From assembly GCF_000173075.1 (NCBI RefSeq), contig NZ_ABVL01000033.1, positions 1-59,208 of the forward strand: DNA of 59,208 nucleotides, read 5' to 3'. This stretch comes from Chthoniobacter flavus Ellin428 (GTDB taxonomy: Bacteria; Verrucomicrobiota; Verrucomicrobiia; Chthoniobacterales; Chthoniobacteraceae). Under the pieces are notes generated by a model. It had not been told where the DNA came from, searched no databases, and saw only the letters and a program-made list of their open reading frames with translations. Made by a program: the position numbers and the translations under genes. Shown here in pieces: positions 15,061-24,354 of the stretch. Numbering within the stretch: the first letter of the stretch is position 1; each line of letters opens with the position of its first letter.

Positions 15061-15622
15061 ATCTTATTGGACCGACCGGGAGAGATGGAAAATATCGGCA
15101 TCTCTTTCGAGGTTCACTGACCGCACCTCGGAGGTAATACCAACATCCCTCTGATTACAAAACGAAAACGGGCCAGTGGCGGTCTGTCGGTCGGCCGCCG
15201 CAGTCGGAGTATGATGGCAGCGTGCTCTCTTGGCATCCTGTGCCGACTGACTCCCCTTCGCCGTCATCGCCTGCCGCAGGCCGCGCGGGTCGGGCCGGTT
15301 TCGTGTGGCTTTTTACGAGACGCGATGCCGTCGACCCGCTCCGTCGGGGCGCGGTAGAGGACATTGCCTCGAAGTCGCCCAAAACGATGGGCGCGGCGCG
15401 CGTTGGGTCGGTCAGCGACTGGGAAGTCGCCGCTCCCAGGGACGCTGCGCGTCGGGACGGCGGCCCGGAGATGCGGGTGAAGCGTCCGCTCGAGGGGTGA
15501 ATGGCCCATTTCGATTTTCGTCTGATTCGTTAAATGAGTTGCTAAGAATCCACGTTTGTGATGATCGTCGCGTTGGCCGCCACCAACCGGCTTTTTCCAC
15601 CTATTCTGTTCCCAAATTCCCA
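15061..15622. other. Gap upstream of cassette array and DUF1080 gene
   Basis: Nothing here looks like an integrase or other gene. A GC-rich stretch at 15295-15500 (with tttttacgagacgcgatgcc and gtcagcgactgggaagtcgc) has the character of dispersed intergenic repeat sequence; open frames across it lack coding character. It must hold the DUF1080 promoter and possibly one reading into the cassette array, but I cannot point to boxes. Confidence 0.5.
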
Positions 15623-17032
15623 ATGATCATCCCTCGATTATTATCCTCCTGCATCGTTGCAGCCGCGGCCCTCGTGCTCGGCGCTTCCTTTCTCCATGCC
15701 GCGGATGCCCCGCCGGCCGGTTTCACCTCGCTGTGGAATGGCAAGGACCTCTCCGATTGGTTCGGCTGGAGCACGAGTGATCCGCGCCAGTTGGCCGCGA
15801 TGACCCCGGAGCAGCGCGCGGAATACAACAAGGAATCTGTCGAAGGCGGCCCAGCGATCAAGGGCGACCAGCAGATCAACAAGCACTGGCACGTGGAAGG
15901 CGATGAGATCGTCAATGACGGCAAGGGCCTCTATCTCTCGACGACCAAGGACTACGGCGACATCGAACTGCTCGTGGATTATAAGATGCAACCGCTCGGC
16001 GACAGCGGGATCTATCTGCGCGGCGTGCCGCAGGTGCAGATTTGGGATTACACGAAGGAGGGAGGCAAGTGGAACCTCGGCGCAGACAAAGGCTCCGGCG
16101 GACTTTGGAACAATGACAAAGGTTCACCGGGCAAGGATCCGCTCGTGCTCGCCGACAAGCCGTTCGGCGAGTGGAACCACTTCCGCATCATCATGGTCGG
16201 CAGCCGCGTGACAGTCTGGCTGAACGACAAGCTGGTGGTCGATCACGCCATTCTCGAGAACTACTTCGACAAGAAAAAGCCGCTCGATCAGCGTCTGCCG
16301 ATCCTGCCGCGGGGCCCGATCCAACTCCAGACCCACGGCAGCGAGATCCGCTGGCGCAATCTCTTCGTCCGCGAGATCGGCAGCGATGAAGCGTGCAAGA
16401 TCCTCGCCAGCCATGGCCAGGAAGGCTTCCAGTCGATCTTCAACGGCAAGGACCTCGACGGCTGGACGGCGAACAACGGCAAAGGCCCAATGGACATGGT
16501 GAAGGTCGAAGACGGCGCCATGGTGTGGCAGGAGAAGAAGGGCGGCACGCCTTATTGGAATACCGAGCTCAAGGACTTCGCCGCGCGCGTGGACTTCAAG
16601 CTCCCGCCCGGCGGCAACAACGGCCTGGCCATTCGCTATCCCGGCACCGGCAACACGGCTTATGACGGCATGTGCGAGTGCCAGGTGCTGGACGACAACT
16701 ATGAAGTGAATAAGGAGAAGATCGTGGGCAAGCCGCAGCCGATCGACCCGCGCCAGGCGCACGGCAGTGCTTATGGCATGGTCGCCGCCGCGCGTGGGTA
16801 TCAGCACCCGATCGGCGACTGGAACTTCGAGGAAGTGACCGTCAAGGGTTCGACGATCAAGGTCGAGCTCAACGGCACGGTCATCCTCGATACCGACCTG
16901 AGCAAGGTGGACATGGACAACGTCATGGCCCATAGCAAACATCCGGGCAAGGATCGCACCAGCGGCTTCTTCGGCTTCGCCGGTCACAACGACCCGGTGC
17001 AGTTCAAGAACGTCTTCATCAAGCAGTTCTGA
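15623..17032 (+). CDS. DUF1080 (3-keto-disaccharide hydrolase-like) protein, two domains
   Basis: 469 residues from ATG 15623, chosen because a signal peptide follows (MIIPRLLSSCIVAAAALVLG, cleavage after LHAA). Two tandem DUF1080 concanavalin-like domains: the first opens FTSLWNGKDLSDWFGW and includes GDSGIYLRGVPQVQIWDY, the second opens FQSIFNGKDLDGWTANNGK. DUF1080 proteins are secreted beta-jelly-roll enzymes or lectins; some hydrolyse 3-keto-glycosides made by GMC or Gfo/Idh oxidoreductases. A Gfo/Idh/MocA gene lies elsewhere in the window (31236), but there is no operon link. Length fits the two-domain PVC form. Confidence 0.88.
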   Translation: MIIPRLLSSCIVAAAALVLGASFLHAADAPPAGFTSLWNGKDLSDWFGWSTSDPRQLAAMTPEQRAEYNKESVEGGPAIKGDQQINKHWHVEGDEIVNDGKGLYLSTTKDYGDIELLVDYKMQPLGDSGIYLRGVPQVQIWDYTKEGGKWNLGADKGSGGLWNNDKGSPGKDPLVLADKPFGEWNHFRIIMVGSRVTVWLNDKLVVDHAILENYFDKKKPLDQRLPILPRGPIQLQTHGSEIRWRNLFVREIGSDEACKILASHGQEGFQSIFNGKDLDGWTANNGKGPMDMVKVEDGAMVWQEKKGGTPYWNTELKDFAARVDFKLPPGGNNGLAIRYPGTGNTAYDGMCECQVLDDNYEVNKEKIVGKPQPIDPRQAHGSAYGMVAAARGYQHPIGDWNFEEVTVKGSTIKVELNGTVILDTDLSKVDMDNVMAHSKHPGKDRTSGFFGFAGHNDPVQFKNVFIKQF

Positions 17033-17279
17033 GCCGTCGGCGCGGAGATAAAACGCATCTCCGCCGAGAGCACAAACCATCAACGCCAACCCCAACGCGG
17101 TGGCCTGCGAAATTGCACCTCGAGTGCGATCTTTCAGACCACTCATTGGGGTTGGATTTTTTTACACACCGCCTTGTCGAAACGGGCACGCTTCTCCCCT
17201 CCATCCAGACCTGCATAATAAGGCTTCACAGCCATCGTCATCTAAGCATATATACTTAGCCAACACAGATCATTCTGTT

Positions 17280-17957
17280 ATGGCCCTCCGTGATGCGTTC
17301 GACAAGTTGGCGGGGTACTTTCACCCGACGGTGAATGCATTGTGTCTGAACGCCGGGGCGATTGCCGAGGTGCGTGCGGCAGCCGGGGTTTCTTTCCCGG
17401 ATCGGCCCACATGGCATTCCTTGCACTATCCGGGTGAGATCAGTCTCCCCATTTTCCTGCTGCCATTGCCCCCGGGACTGGCGCCCGAAATACGGGCAGT
17501 CGCAGAAGAACTGCACAAGGAAATGCTCAGGGAAGGAGTTTCCCATTTCCAATTCCAGATCAACAGCCGGTACGAAAACCGGCAGGCGCACTTTTGGATC
17601 GCCCAGCTGGCCAAAAACCAATTTTTGCCGATCGGACAAACCAGCTTCGTCCTCGAGGATCGGCGGTTCGCGGAGAATAAACAGCCGGGAGAATCACTGG
17701 AGCAAAACGGTCTGCGTCTGAAAGCGATGCGCTCTGGCATCTACAAGCCGCGCTGGTGGATGCAGCTCGCCTGGCTTCGGCCGGCGTATCGGTGTCAGCG
17801 CATTTTCCGCCACAGCGTACCGTATTTCCAGGAGTGGCACCCGGACTTTGTGGTGCGGGATCCCAATCAACCTCTCGCCCGCTCCCTCAAAGATTTCCCC
17901 GGGCACATCTTCGATGGGCGTGTGCAATGGTGGGATGGGATGGGTTCCGGTCACTAG
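17280..17957 (+). CDS. Hypothetical protein
   Basis: 225 residues from ATG 17280 (MALRDAFDKLAGYFHPTVNA). The frame is open further upstream but the earlier part has poor coding character. No signal peptide or membrane segment. Regular composition, with aromatic-rich blocks such as KPRWWMQLAWLRPAYRCQ and DFPGHIFDGRVQWWDGMG. I do not recognise a family. It runs toward the convergent TPR/OGT gene. The 250 bp before it hold nothing notable apart from one cttgtcgaaacggg unit like those in site B. Confidence 0.6.
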   Translation: MALRDAFDKLAGYFHPTVNALCLNAGAIAEVRAAAGVSFPDRPTWHSLHYPGEISLPIFLLPLPPGLAPEIRAVAEELHKEMLREGVSHFQFQINSRYENRQAHFWIAQLAKNQFLPIGQTSFVLEDRRFAENKQPGESLEQNGLRLKAMRSGIYKPRWWMQLAWLRPAYRCQRIFRHSVPYFQEWHPDFVVRDPNQPLARSLKDFPGHIFDGRVQWWDGMGSGH

Positions 17958-17995
17958 CCAGAGCGGCTGCCGATCGCCCGCTGATTGCGCTCTCC

Positions 17996-18083
17996 TACTT
18001 GCCCTTCAGCGTTTCGAGGAACGAGACGAGATGGACGAAGTCGGCGCGTTTGCAGTTCGCCGCGATGGCGCTCAGGTTCAGGC
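17996..18083 (-). pseudogene. C-terminal scrap of the PVC heme-binding protein
   Basis: The minus strand encodes LSAIAANCKRADF followed by VHLVSFLETLKGK and a stop. This is the 20395-24222 gene's C-terminus (LSAIAANYKRAD... and VNLVSFLETLKGK) with about 240 bp removed between them; the join lies at a short tcg microhomology. It abuts, and overlaps by 6 bp, the end of the TPR/OGT gene. It is not a gene but a duplicated, internally deleted tail. Confidence 0.8.
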
Positions 18084-20279
18084 CTTCCAATCCGCACACC
18101 ACTGCCGCCACATGGTCCGGTAACAATTCTCAATCTGCCGGGTAAAATGAGAGGCATCCATCAAGACGGACTTTTCCATACGTTGACGCAGGGTCGCCCG
18201 GAGTTCTTTGAGCCGGGGAATGTCGTTGGCCAGACCAGTGGCGATGTCCACGTATCGGTCTTTCGTCGATGCGACCAACTCCGGCAACCCAAGATTGCTC
18301 AATTGGCTCAGGCCGGCCCGCGAAACGGGTCGATCCCCGCACAGGCTCACGACGGGCACTCCCATCCAGAGCGCATCCAGGCTCGTGGAGTGACCGTTGT
18401 AGGGAAACGGATCGAGCGCAATGTCCAACCGGTGATAGAGCTCCAGGTATGGTTTGCGGGAGCGCGGGGCGACGAATTCGATGTGCGCCGGGTCCACTCC
18501 CTCGCCTTCGAGGAACTGGCGGGTGCGCTGCGTTTGACTGCCTTCGTGGCTGAGGAGGATCAGACGCGAGTTCTTCACCGCCTTGAGCCCACGAGCCCAG
18601 AGTTTCAGCAGCGGATCGTTCACTTTGCAAAAGTTGTTCAAACATCCAAAAGTGATCATCCCGGCGTTTTCCGCGGGCAACGCATTCGTCTGTACTCCCG
18701 CCCCACAAGGATCGTAACACCAAAAGCTATCGATCAAAAAAACTTGCTCCCGGGCAGTCGCTTTCACCATTCCTTCCGAATTTTCGAGGCCACCTTTCTC
18801 CAGCCATCGATCACTGATGCGATACGGGATCGCCGCCACGCCGCTCGTTTGCGGATAACCCGCGAAACTCACCTGCACGGGCGCAGGCTCGCGGGCAAAA
18901 GCCGGCAACCGGTTACCCGCCAAATGTTGGGTGAGGTCCACGAGGATATCGATTCGATCGCGGCGAATGGCATTGGCCAGCGCCTCGTCCGGAACATCTG
19001 CCGTCGCGTGCCACTCGTCTGCCTGGCGGCGAAACTCCGCTGTCAATTCGTCCGCAGTTTCGACTCCGGAATAGCAGACGACTTCAAAGCCTGCACGGTC
19101 GTGGCATTGCAGCAAGGGGAGCACGTTCCTGCCGATGACATGGTCTTTGAAATCAGACGATACGTACCCAATGCGCAGTCGTCGTGTCCCGGAGCGATCA
19201 TTGGCGTGCGCTGGGACTTTCTGCTTCCACGAAGCAGCAAACCGTTCGTTCCAGCGCTCCTGTTCCCGGGTGATGATCCCGGTCTCCGAGGCGGGGTGAA
19301 ATTCCAGGCTATAGACGAGGTTGCTGTGTGTTCCCGCATCCTCCGGCTGCAGTTGCAAGGCACGGCGAAACGCGTTCATTGCTTCGTCCAGGCGGCCTTG
19401 ATCTTTGCAGGCATTACCGAGACTGACGATGGCCGCCGCATAGTCGCATTTGCTGGCGAGTGCCTGCTGGTAACTGGCGATGGCCTCGTCGAACTGCCCG
19501 CGGTCGCGGAAAGCGTTGCCGAGATTATGCCAGGCCTCCGATAAGTGCGGGTCCATTTCCAAGGCGCGACGAAAGGCCAGCATCGCTTCATCGAGCAATC
19601 CCTGGGCTCGAAGAGCATTGCCCAAGTTGTAGTGGGCGATCGCGCTGTCCGGCCGCAGTTGCAGCGCGTGGCGTAACACCGCCGTTGCCTCGGAGAATTC
19701 CCGTTGTTCGACGAGCGCGTTGCCGAGGTTGATCGCGACATCCGCGTCCCCGGGAACCAATCGCCAGGCCTGTCTATAGGCGGCTATTGCCCGGTCCAGC
19801 CGGCCGTGGTTTCGCAAGGTATTGGCCAGATTAAAACAAGCCGCGGGATAATTCGGACGGTAGCGAAGCGCCTGTTCATACGCGGCGATCGCTTCGTCGC
19901 GCCGGCTGCACTCGCCAAGCGCATTACCGAGATTGTAGTAAACCAACGCATCGCCAGGGTTCAGTTCGAGCGCCCGACGAAACTCCGCAATCGCCTCCTC
20001 GGTGCGCCCCTGCGCGTGGTAGGCATAGCCGAGATTGGAGTGGGCGACAGCATTGGCCGGGTCGAGAGCGATTGCTCTTCGAATGAGATCAATGGCTGTC
20101 TCCTGTTGTCCGACCTGATGGGCCACCACCCCGAGGAAGTGCAGCGCATTCGCGTGATTCGGCTCCACGGCAAGAATCTGCCGATAGAGCGTCTCGGCTT
20201 CCGCCAACCGCCCCGCCTGGTGAAGCTGAAGCGCCAGGGCGAAAGCTTCAGGGACAGTACGCAGTGGCGGCGAGGGCAT
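18078..20279 (-). CDS. TPR-repeat O-GlcNAc-transferase-like protein (GT41/SPINDLY type)
   Basis: 733 residues from ATG 20279 (MPSPPLRTVPEAFALALQLH). About nine tetratricopeptide repeats fill the N-terminal half (for example VVYYNLGNAL-like and FRRALELNPGDA-like units in series). The C-terminal half is the GT41 catalytic region: RIGYVSSDFKDHVIGRNVLP, PAPVQVSFAGYPQTSG, MITFGCLNNFCKVND, RLDIALDPFPYNGHST and MGVPVVSLCGDRP. Such proteins transfer a sugar, often GlcNAc, to Ser/Thr of proteins in the cytoplasm; many bacterial ones are uncharacterised. The gene is flanked on both sides by copies of the same heme-protein tail, suggesting insertion by duplication. Confidence 0.9.
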   Translation of the reverse strand: MPSPPLRTVPEAFALALQLHQAGRLAEAETLYRQILAVEPNHANALHFLGVVAHQVGQQETAIDLIRRAIALDPANAVAHSNLGYAYHAQGRTEEAIAEFRRALELNPGDALVYYNLGNALGECSRRDEAIAAYEQALRYRPNYPAACFNLANTLRNHGRLDRAIAAYRQAWRLVPGDADVAINLGNALVEQREFSEATAVLRHALQLRPDSAIAHYNLGNALRAQGLLDEAMLAFRRALEMDPHLSEAWHNLGNAFRDRGQFDEAIASYQQALASKCDYAAAIVSLGNACKDQGRLDEAMNAFRRALQLQPEDAGTHSNLVYSLEFHPASETGIITREQERWNERFAASWKQKVPAHANDRSGTRRLRIGYVSSDFKDHVIGRNVLPLLQCHDRAGFEVVCYSGVETADELTAEFRRQADEWHATADVPDEALANAIRRDRIDILVDLTQHLAGNRLPAFAREPAPVQVSFAGYPQTSGVAAIPYRISDRWLEKGGLENSEGMVKATAREQVFLIDSFWCYDPCGAGVQTNALPAENAGMITFGCLNNFCKVNDPLLKLWARGLKAVKNSRLILLSHEGSQTQRTRQFLEGEGVDPAHIEFVAPRSRKPYLELYHRLDIALDPFPYNGHSTSLDALWMGVPVVSLCGDRPVSRAGLSQLSNLGLPELVASTKDRYVDIATGLANDIPRLKELRATLRQRMEKSVLMDASHFTRQIENCYRTMWRQWCADWKA

Positions 20280-20394
20280 CCGAAAAGTCGAACAGAACAC
20301 CCCTCACGCAAAAATTGCAACCCGGCTAAAACCGCATTGGCAGCGTCGAGTCGTCACCAGAGAGGGTTCGTGAATTCCTGGCAACGCAGCGCCG

Positions 20395-23300
20395 CTATTT
20401 GCCCTTCAGCGTCTCGAGGAACGAGACGAGATTGACGAAGTCGTCGAGCTTGAGCGCCAGGGTGAGGCCTTGCGGCATGAGCGAGGTCTTCATGTCGGTG
20501 CGGTTCTTCACGTCGGCCTTCTTCACCACGTGTTTCACCGCGTCGGCGCCGACGATGGTCAATGAATCGTCGGTCTGGACGCGCAGCGCGCCGAAGAAGG
20601 TATCGCCGCCGGTGGTCTCGATCATCACCTGCTCGAAGCCGAGCGCGATGGTCTTCGACGGCTCGAGGATGGAGGTGATGAGATCGGCGCGCTTGTAGTT
20701 CGCCGCGATGGCGCTGAGGTCCGGGCCGACCTGACCACCCTGCCCTTTCACCGTATGGCAGGTGGCGCAGATGCCGGCGAGCGGGCCAGTCGGATCGCGG
20801 AACACCTTTTCGCCTTTCTTCGGATCGCCGGCATGCATCCACGAGCCATCCGGTTTCGTGGCCAGCGCATAAGCGCGCTGCTTCTCCTCGGGCGTGGGCT
20901 CCTTGGATTGCACATACTTCGTCCCATCGAAGCCCGGGAGGCGTGCCGCAAACTGCCACGTGCCGCTCACGTTGCCGATCTTCAGCAGCAACTGGTTCTT
21001 ACCCGCCTTGAAGTGCAGATCGACCTGATCCTGGTCCGGCTCGAAGCCGCGGCTGCCCGAGCCGCTGTCGTGCACCTTCTTGCCATTGAGCCAGACCGCG
21101 AGTTGATCGTCGCTGCCCGCGAGCAGCTTGCCATCCGCTTCCTCCGGCGAATCGATTTCCGCATACGCATAGGCGCAGACCATGCCGTTCGTGTGGAAGA
21201 CCTGGCCGAGGTCGACGAGGCCGGTGTCGCTGTTGCCGCTCACGTCGTTCCAGCCGACTTCCTTGCCTTCGGCGTTGGTGTATTTCTTCGCGAGGTCCGG
21301 CTGGCCGCTTTGCGCGAGCGCATCGGTCTCCGGCGGGTGCACGGCTTCCCACACGTTCTCAAAGGGGCCGATCATCTTCCACTTCACGAGCGTGCCGCTC
21401 TCGAAGAGACTGCGCAGCTCCGGCTCGTATTCCGGCGGCAGCTCGTTGGTCAGAAACTTCTGCTCAATGATCGGCCACGCCTTGTCGCGATACTTGCGCA
21501 AAGCCTTGGCCGCTTCCTGCCGGACGCGGATGTTCTTGTCGCCGAGCATGGTGATGAGCACCGGCATGACCTGCTCGCCACCGAGCGAGGCAATCGCCCC
21601 GACCGTTTCCTTGCGGTAGCGGTTCTTCTCCGCCAGCGCGATGAAGCGCGGCAGCACGACCGGGTCGTGCGCATTGCTCAGCGCCTCGATTCCCGCGATG
21701 ACGATCTTGCTGTCCTTGTCGTCGAGCAAGGTGAGCAGCGCATCCACCGTGCCGGGAGCCCAGCTCTTGTGTCCGAGAGAATTGAGCGTCTTCGCCGCCG
21801 CGAGGCGGATCGCCGGATCGGAATCGCTCAACCGCGGCAGAATCGCCGGCGCCGCGTCCGTGGCCTTCATCTCGCCGGCCGCTTCGATGACCTTGCGCGT
21901 GGCGATGTGCGAGAGTTGGGCGCCGGCCAGTTTGACGATCGTCTTCTTCGCTTCGTCACCACCGATATTGGCGACGGCCGCGATGGCCGTGTCGCGGAAG
22001 TCCGCATCGGCTTTTTCATCGAGCGCGATCCGCGTAAACACATTCAACGCCTCGGGATCCTTTTGCACGCCGAGCGTTTCGATGAGCTGACGGCGCACTC
22101 CAGGATCCCCTTCCGTAGTCAGTCGCGCCCGCAGGGCCGGCAAGGCTTCCGGTCCGATTCCCTGGGCGAGTGCTTTCGCGGCCGCAAGAGCCACCGTCGG
22201 ATCGGTGTCGTTCAACGCCGCCGTGAGTGCCTCGATGGCCTTCGACGTTCCGGCATAAGCCACCGTATTCAAAGGCGGCGGATTCTTCACCGGCTGCGTG
22301 CCCCACCATGAGCCGGGGTAAGCCGCCGGCAAATAGGAAATGCGGCCGAGCGCGGCGGCAGCGTGGGCACGCACCGCGGCATCTTCGTCGTGGACCAGCG
22401 GAGCGAGCACGGCGACGGCGTTCGGATCGTACGAGCTATCAAAGGCCAGCCACGCCTGCTCGCGGACCCGCGAGTCCTGCGTCTTGAGCAAGGGTGCGAG
22501 CTGCTGCCAGTCGGCGATCTTCATCAGTGACACGCGGGCGGCGAAGCGGATCCAGCGATCCTCTTCCGAGAGCGCGCCGATCAAGGCCGGCACCGCGCCG
22601 TGGGCACGCATCCGGCCGAGGCCAATCGCCGCCTGCAGGCGCACTTCCGGGTCGGTGTCCTTCAGTGCCTTGACGATCTCGTCCGTGGCCGGCGCGACAT
22701 TGCGCATGGCCAGTTCCCGTACGGCCTGGGCGCGAATTTCCGGCGCCGAATCCGTCAGCACCTGCCGGATCAACCCGGTCACTTTGTCTCGCAGTTCCGG
22801 CGAGCCGTCGCCGATCAAATCCAGTGCCCACAACGCATGCGCTTTCTTCACCGCCGGCGCCTTGGCATCATGCAACACTTCGATGAGCGGCGGCACGACC
22901 GGCTCGCCTTGCTTCACGAGCGCGAACTCCGCGCGCAGCCGTTGGTCGCGATCCACATGGCCGAGTGCTTCGATGAGCTTCGGCACCGGCGCATTGTCCG
23001 CGATGCGCGGGGCCGGTCGGGCTTCGGGCCAGCTCAACCGCCAGACCGCGCCCAGCGTCTTCGGCGCCTTCCATCCGCCCCAACCCCAATCCGCGATGAG
23101 CACCGAGCCATCCGGCGCCACCGAGAGCTGCATCGGGCGGAAATCGCCGCCCTTGTCCGCGTTCACCAGCGACGTGTCCTTCGCCACCTTGTAAGTCGCG
23201 CCTTCGCGGGCCAGGTCAGTGGCATACACCGCCGCCTTGCCCCACTCGGAGAAGAACGGCACGTTGCGATATTTCTCCGGCAAGCCGTCGCTCATGTAGA

Positions 23301-24222
23301 CGAGCCCGCCCGTCGGCGAACCACCACCGAAATCCGTCATCGCCGGAAGGAAACGCTCATTCGGCGACAGCGCCGTGGCGGTGAATTGCGGCTTCTGCGG
23401 ACCGGGCGCCATCAAGCCATTGGTCGTGTCTTCCTTGAAATAAAACGGGTAGCCGTAATAGCCGCCCTCGATGTGATGCGTCACGCGTGTCCACCAGCCG
23501 TTGCCGTCATCCGTGTTGTCGCGGGTGAAGGCGCGATCGAACGCGTCGAGATCGACCTCGAGGTGATTGCGCGTGCCGCCCGAGAAAATCTCCAGCTGCG
23601 AACCATCCGGCCGGCAACGCACGATGCCACCGCCCTGCAGCGTCACCATCGAGCCGTCCTTGTTGCTCTTCGCTTCGAAGATGCCGCGGTCGCCCACGCT
23701 GATGTAAAACCAGCCATCCATGCCGAGGGTGAAGCCGCTCACCACGTGATCGTTCAGCCCCGCGTTCGGCTTGATGCCGAGATTGGTGATGAGATCCTCG
23801 CGCACATCGGCCACGCCGTCGCCATCGGTGTCCTTGAACCGCGACATCAGCGGATCATGAATGACATAGAGCCAGCCGTCGTACCACAGGCTGCCCGCCG
23901 GTGAGTAAAGCTTGTCGGCGAAAACCGTCCGCTTGCGTTCCATCGTGCCGCTGGAGAAGCGCACGATCTGGCAGACGGGTTGATCGGTATTCAGCCTTTC
24001 GTCGCGCACGTCGTTGCCGACGTAGACCGATCCATCCGGCGCCGCGCACACCGTGGTGCACGCCTCCACCTCGGGCACGGTGGCAAAGAGATCCACCCGC
24101 AACGTCGGATCGGAGACGAGCAAAGGCTTCGGTACCACGGGCGCGGGCGTCTGGGCCGCCAGCGGCAACAGCGCGGAACCGAGCAGCAGGACGATGGAAG
24201 TGCGGAGAGGAGGAATGCTCAT
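20395..24222 (-). CDS. PVC membrane-bound-dehydrogenase-type protein with HEAT repeats and heme-binding domain
   Basis: 1275 residues from ATG 24222, followed directly by a signal peptide (MSIPPLRTSIVLLLGSALLP). Residues about 30-420 form a six-bladed-propeller-type region as in Planctomycete/Verrucomicrobium putative membrane-bound dehydrogenases (VCAAPDGSVYVGNDVRDERL, GTRNHLEVDLDAFDRAF). Residues about 430-930 are HEAT/PBS-type repeats (RDQRLRAEFALVKQGEPVVP). A PA14/GH16-like region follows near 970-1120. The C-terminal 130 residues are the PVC heme-binding domain with CATCH and VGPDLSAIAANYKRADLITS. It is probably a periplasmic multi-domain redox protein in carbohydrate breakdown; the substrate is unknown. 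Confidence 0.9.
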   Translation of the reverse strand: MSIPPLRTSIVLLLGSALLPLAAQTPAPVVPKPLLVSDPTLRVDLFATVPEVEACTTVCAAPDGSVYVGNDVRDERLNTDQPVCQIVRFSSGTMERKRTVFADKLYSPAGSLWYDGWLYVIHDPLMSRFKDTDGDGVADVREDLITNLGIKPNAGLNDHVVSGFTLGMDGWFYISVGDRGIFEAKSNKDGSMVTLQGGGIVRCRPDGSQLEIFSGGTRNHLEVDLDAFDRAFTRDNTDDGNGWWTRVTHHIEGGYYGYPFYFKEDTTNGLMAPGPQKPQFTATALSPNERFLPAMTDFGGGSPTGGLVYMSDGLPEKYRNVPFFSEWGKAAVYATDLAREGATYKVAKDTSLVNADKGGDFRPMQLSVAPDGSVLIADWGWGGWKAPKTLGAVWRLSWPEARPAPRIADNAPVPKLIEALGHVDRDQRLRAEFALVKQGEPVVPPLIEVLHDAKAPAVKKAHALWALDLIGDGSPELRDKVTGLIRQVLTDSAPEIRAQAVRELAMRNVAPATDEIVKALKDTDPEVRLQAAIGLGRMRAHGAVPALIGALSEEDRWIRFAARVSLMKIADWQQLAPLLKTQDSRVREQAWLAFDSSYDPNAVAVLAPLVHDEDAAVRAHAAAALGRISYLPAAYPGSWWGTQPVKNPPPLNTVAYAGTSKAIEALTAALNDTDPTVALAAAKALAQGIGPEALPALRARLTTEGDPGVRRQLIETLGVQKDPEALNVFTRIALDEKADADFRDTAIAAVANIGGDEAKKTIVKLAGAQLSHIATRKVIEAAGEMKATDAAPAILPRLSDSDPAIRLAAAKTLNSLGHKSWAPGTVDALLTLLDDKDSKIVIAGIEALSNAHDPVVLPRFIALAEKNRYRKETVGAIASLGGEQVMPVLITMLGDKNIRVRQEAAKALRKYRDKAWPIIEQKFLTNELPPEYEPELRSLFESGTLVKWKMIGPFENVWEAVHPPETDALAQSGQPDLAKKYTNAEGKEVGWNDVSGNSDTGLVDLGQVFHTNGMVCAYAYAEIDSPEEADGKLLAGSDDQLAVWLNGKKVHDSGSGSRGFEPDQDQVDLHFKAGKNQLLLKIGNVSGTWQFAARLPGFDGTKYVQSKEPTPEEKQRAYALATKPDGSWMHAGDPKKGEKVFRDPTGPLAGICATCHTVKGQGGQVGPDLSAIAANYKRADLITSILEPSKTIALGFEQVMIETTGGDTFFGALRVQTDDSLTIVGADAVKHVVKKADVKNRTDMKTSLMPQGLTLALKLDDFVNLVSFLETLKGK

Positions 24223-24354
24223 GAGAGGGATGACTACTTTCGAAAGATGCAAGCGCAGCGTCAATCCCGCCGGAGGGCCGATTCTTAACAAGAAACCGCC
24301 CTTTACTGAGTTGGAGACGTTGACCCTTCTCCGTAAGTCCACCCCATCGAAGCC

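Noticed and set aside
15222..15500. Frames in the GC-rich stretch before the DUF1080 gene
   Set aside because: Composition is that of dispersed intergenic repeat sequence; the true DUF1080 start is set by the signal peptide at 15623.
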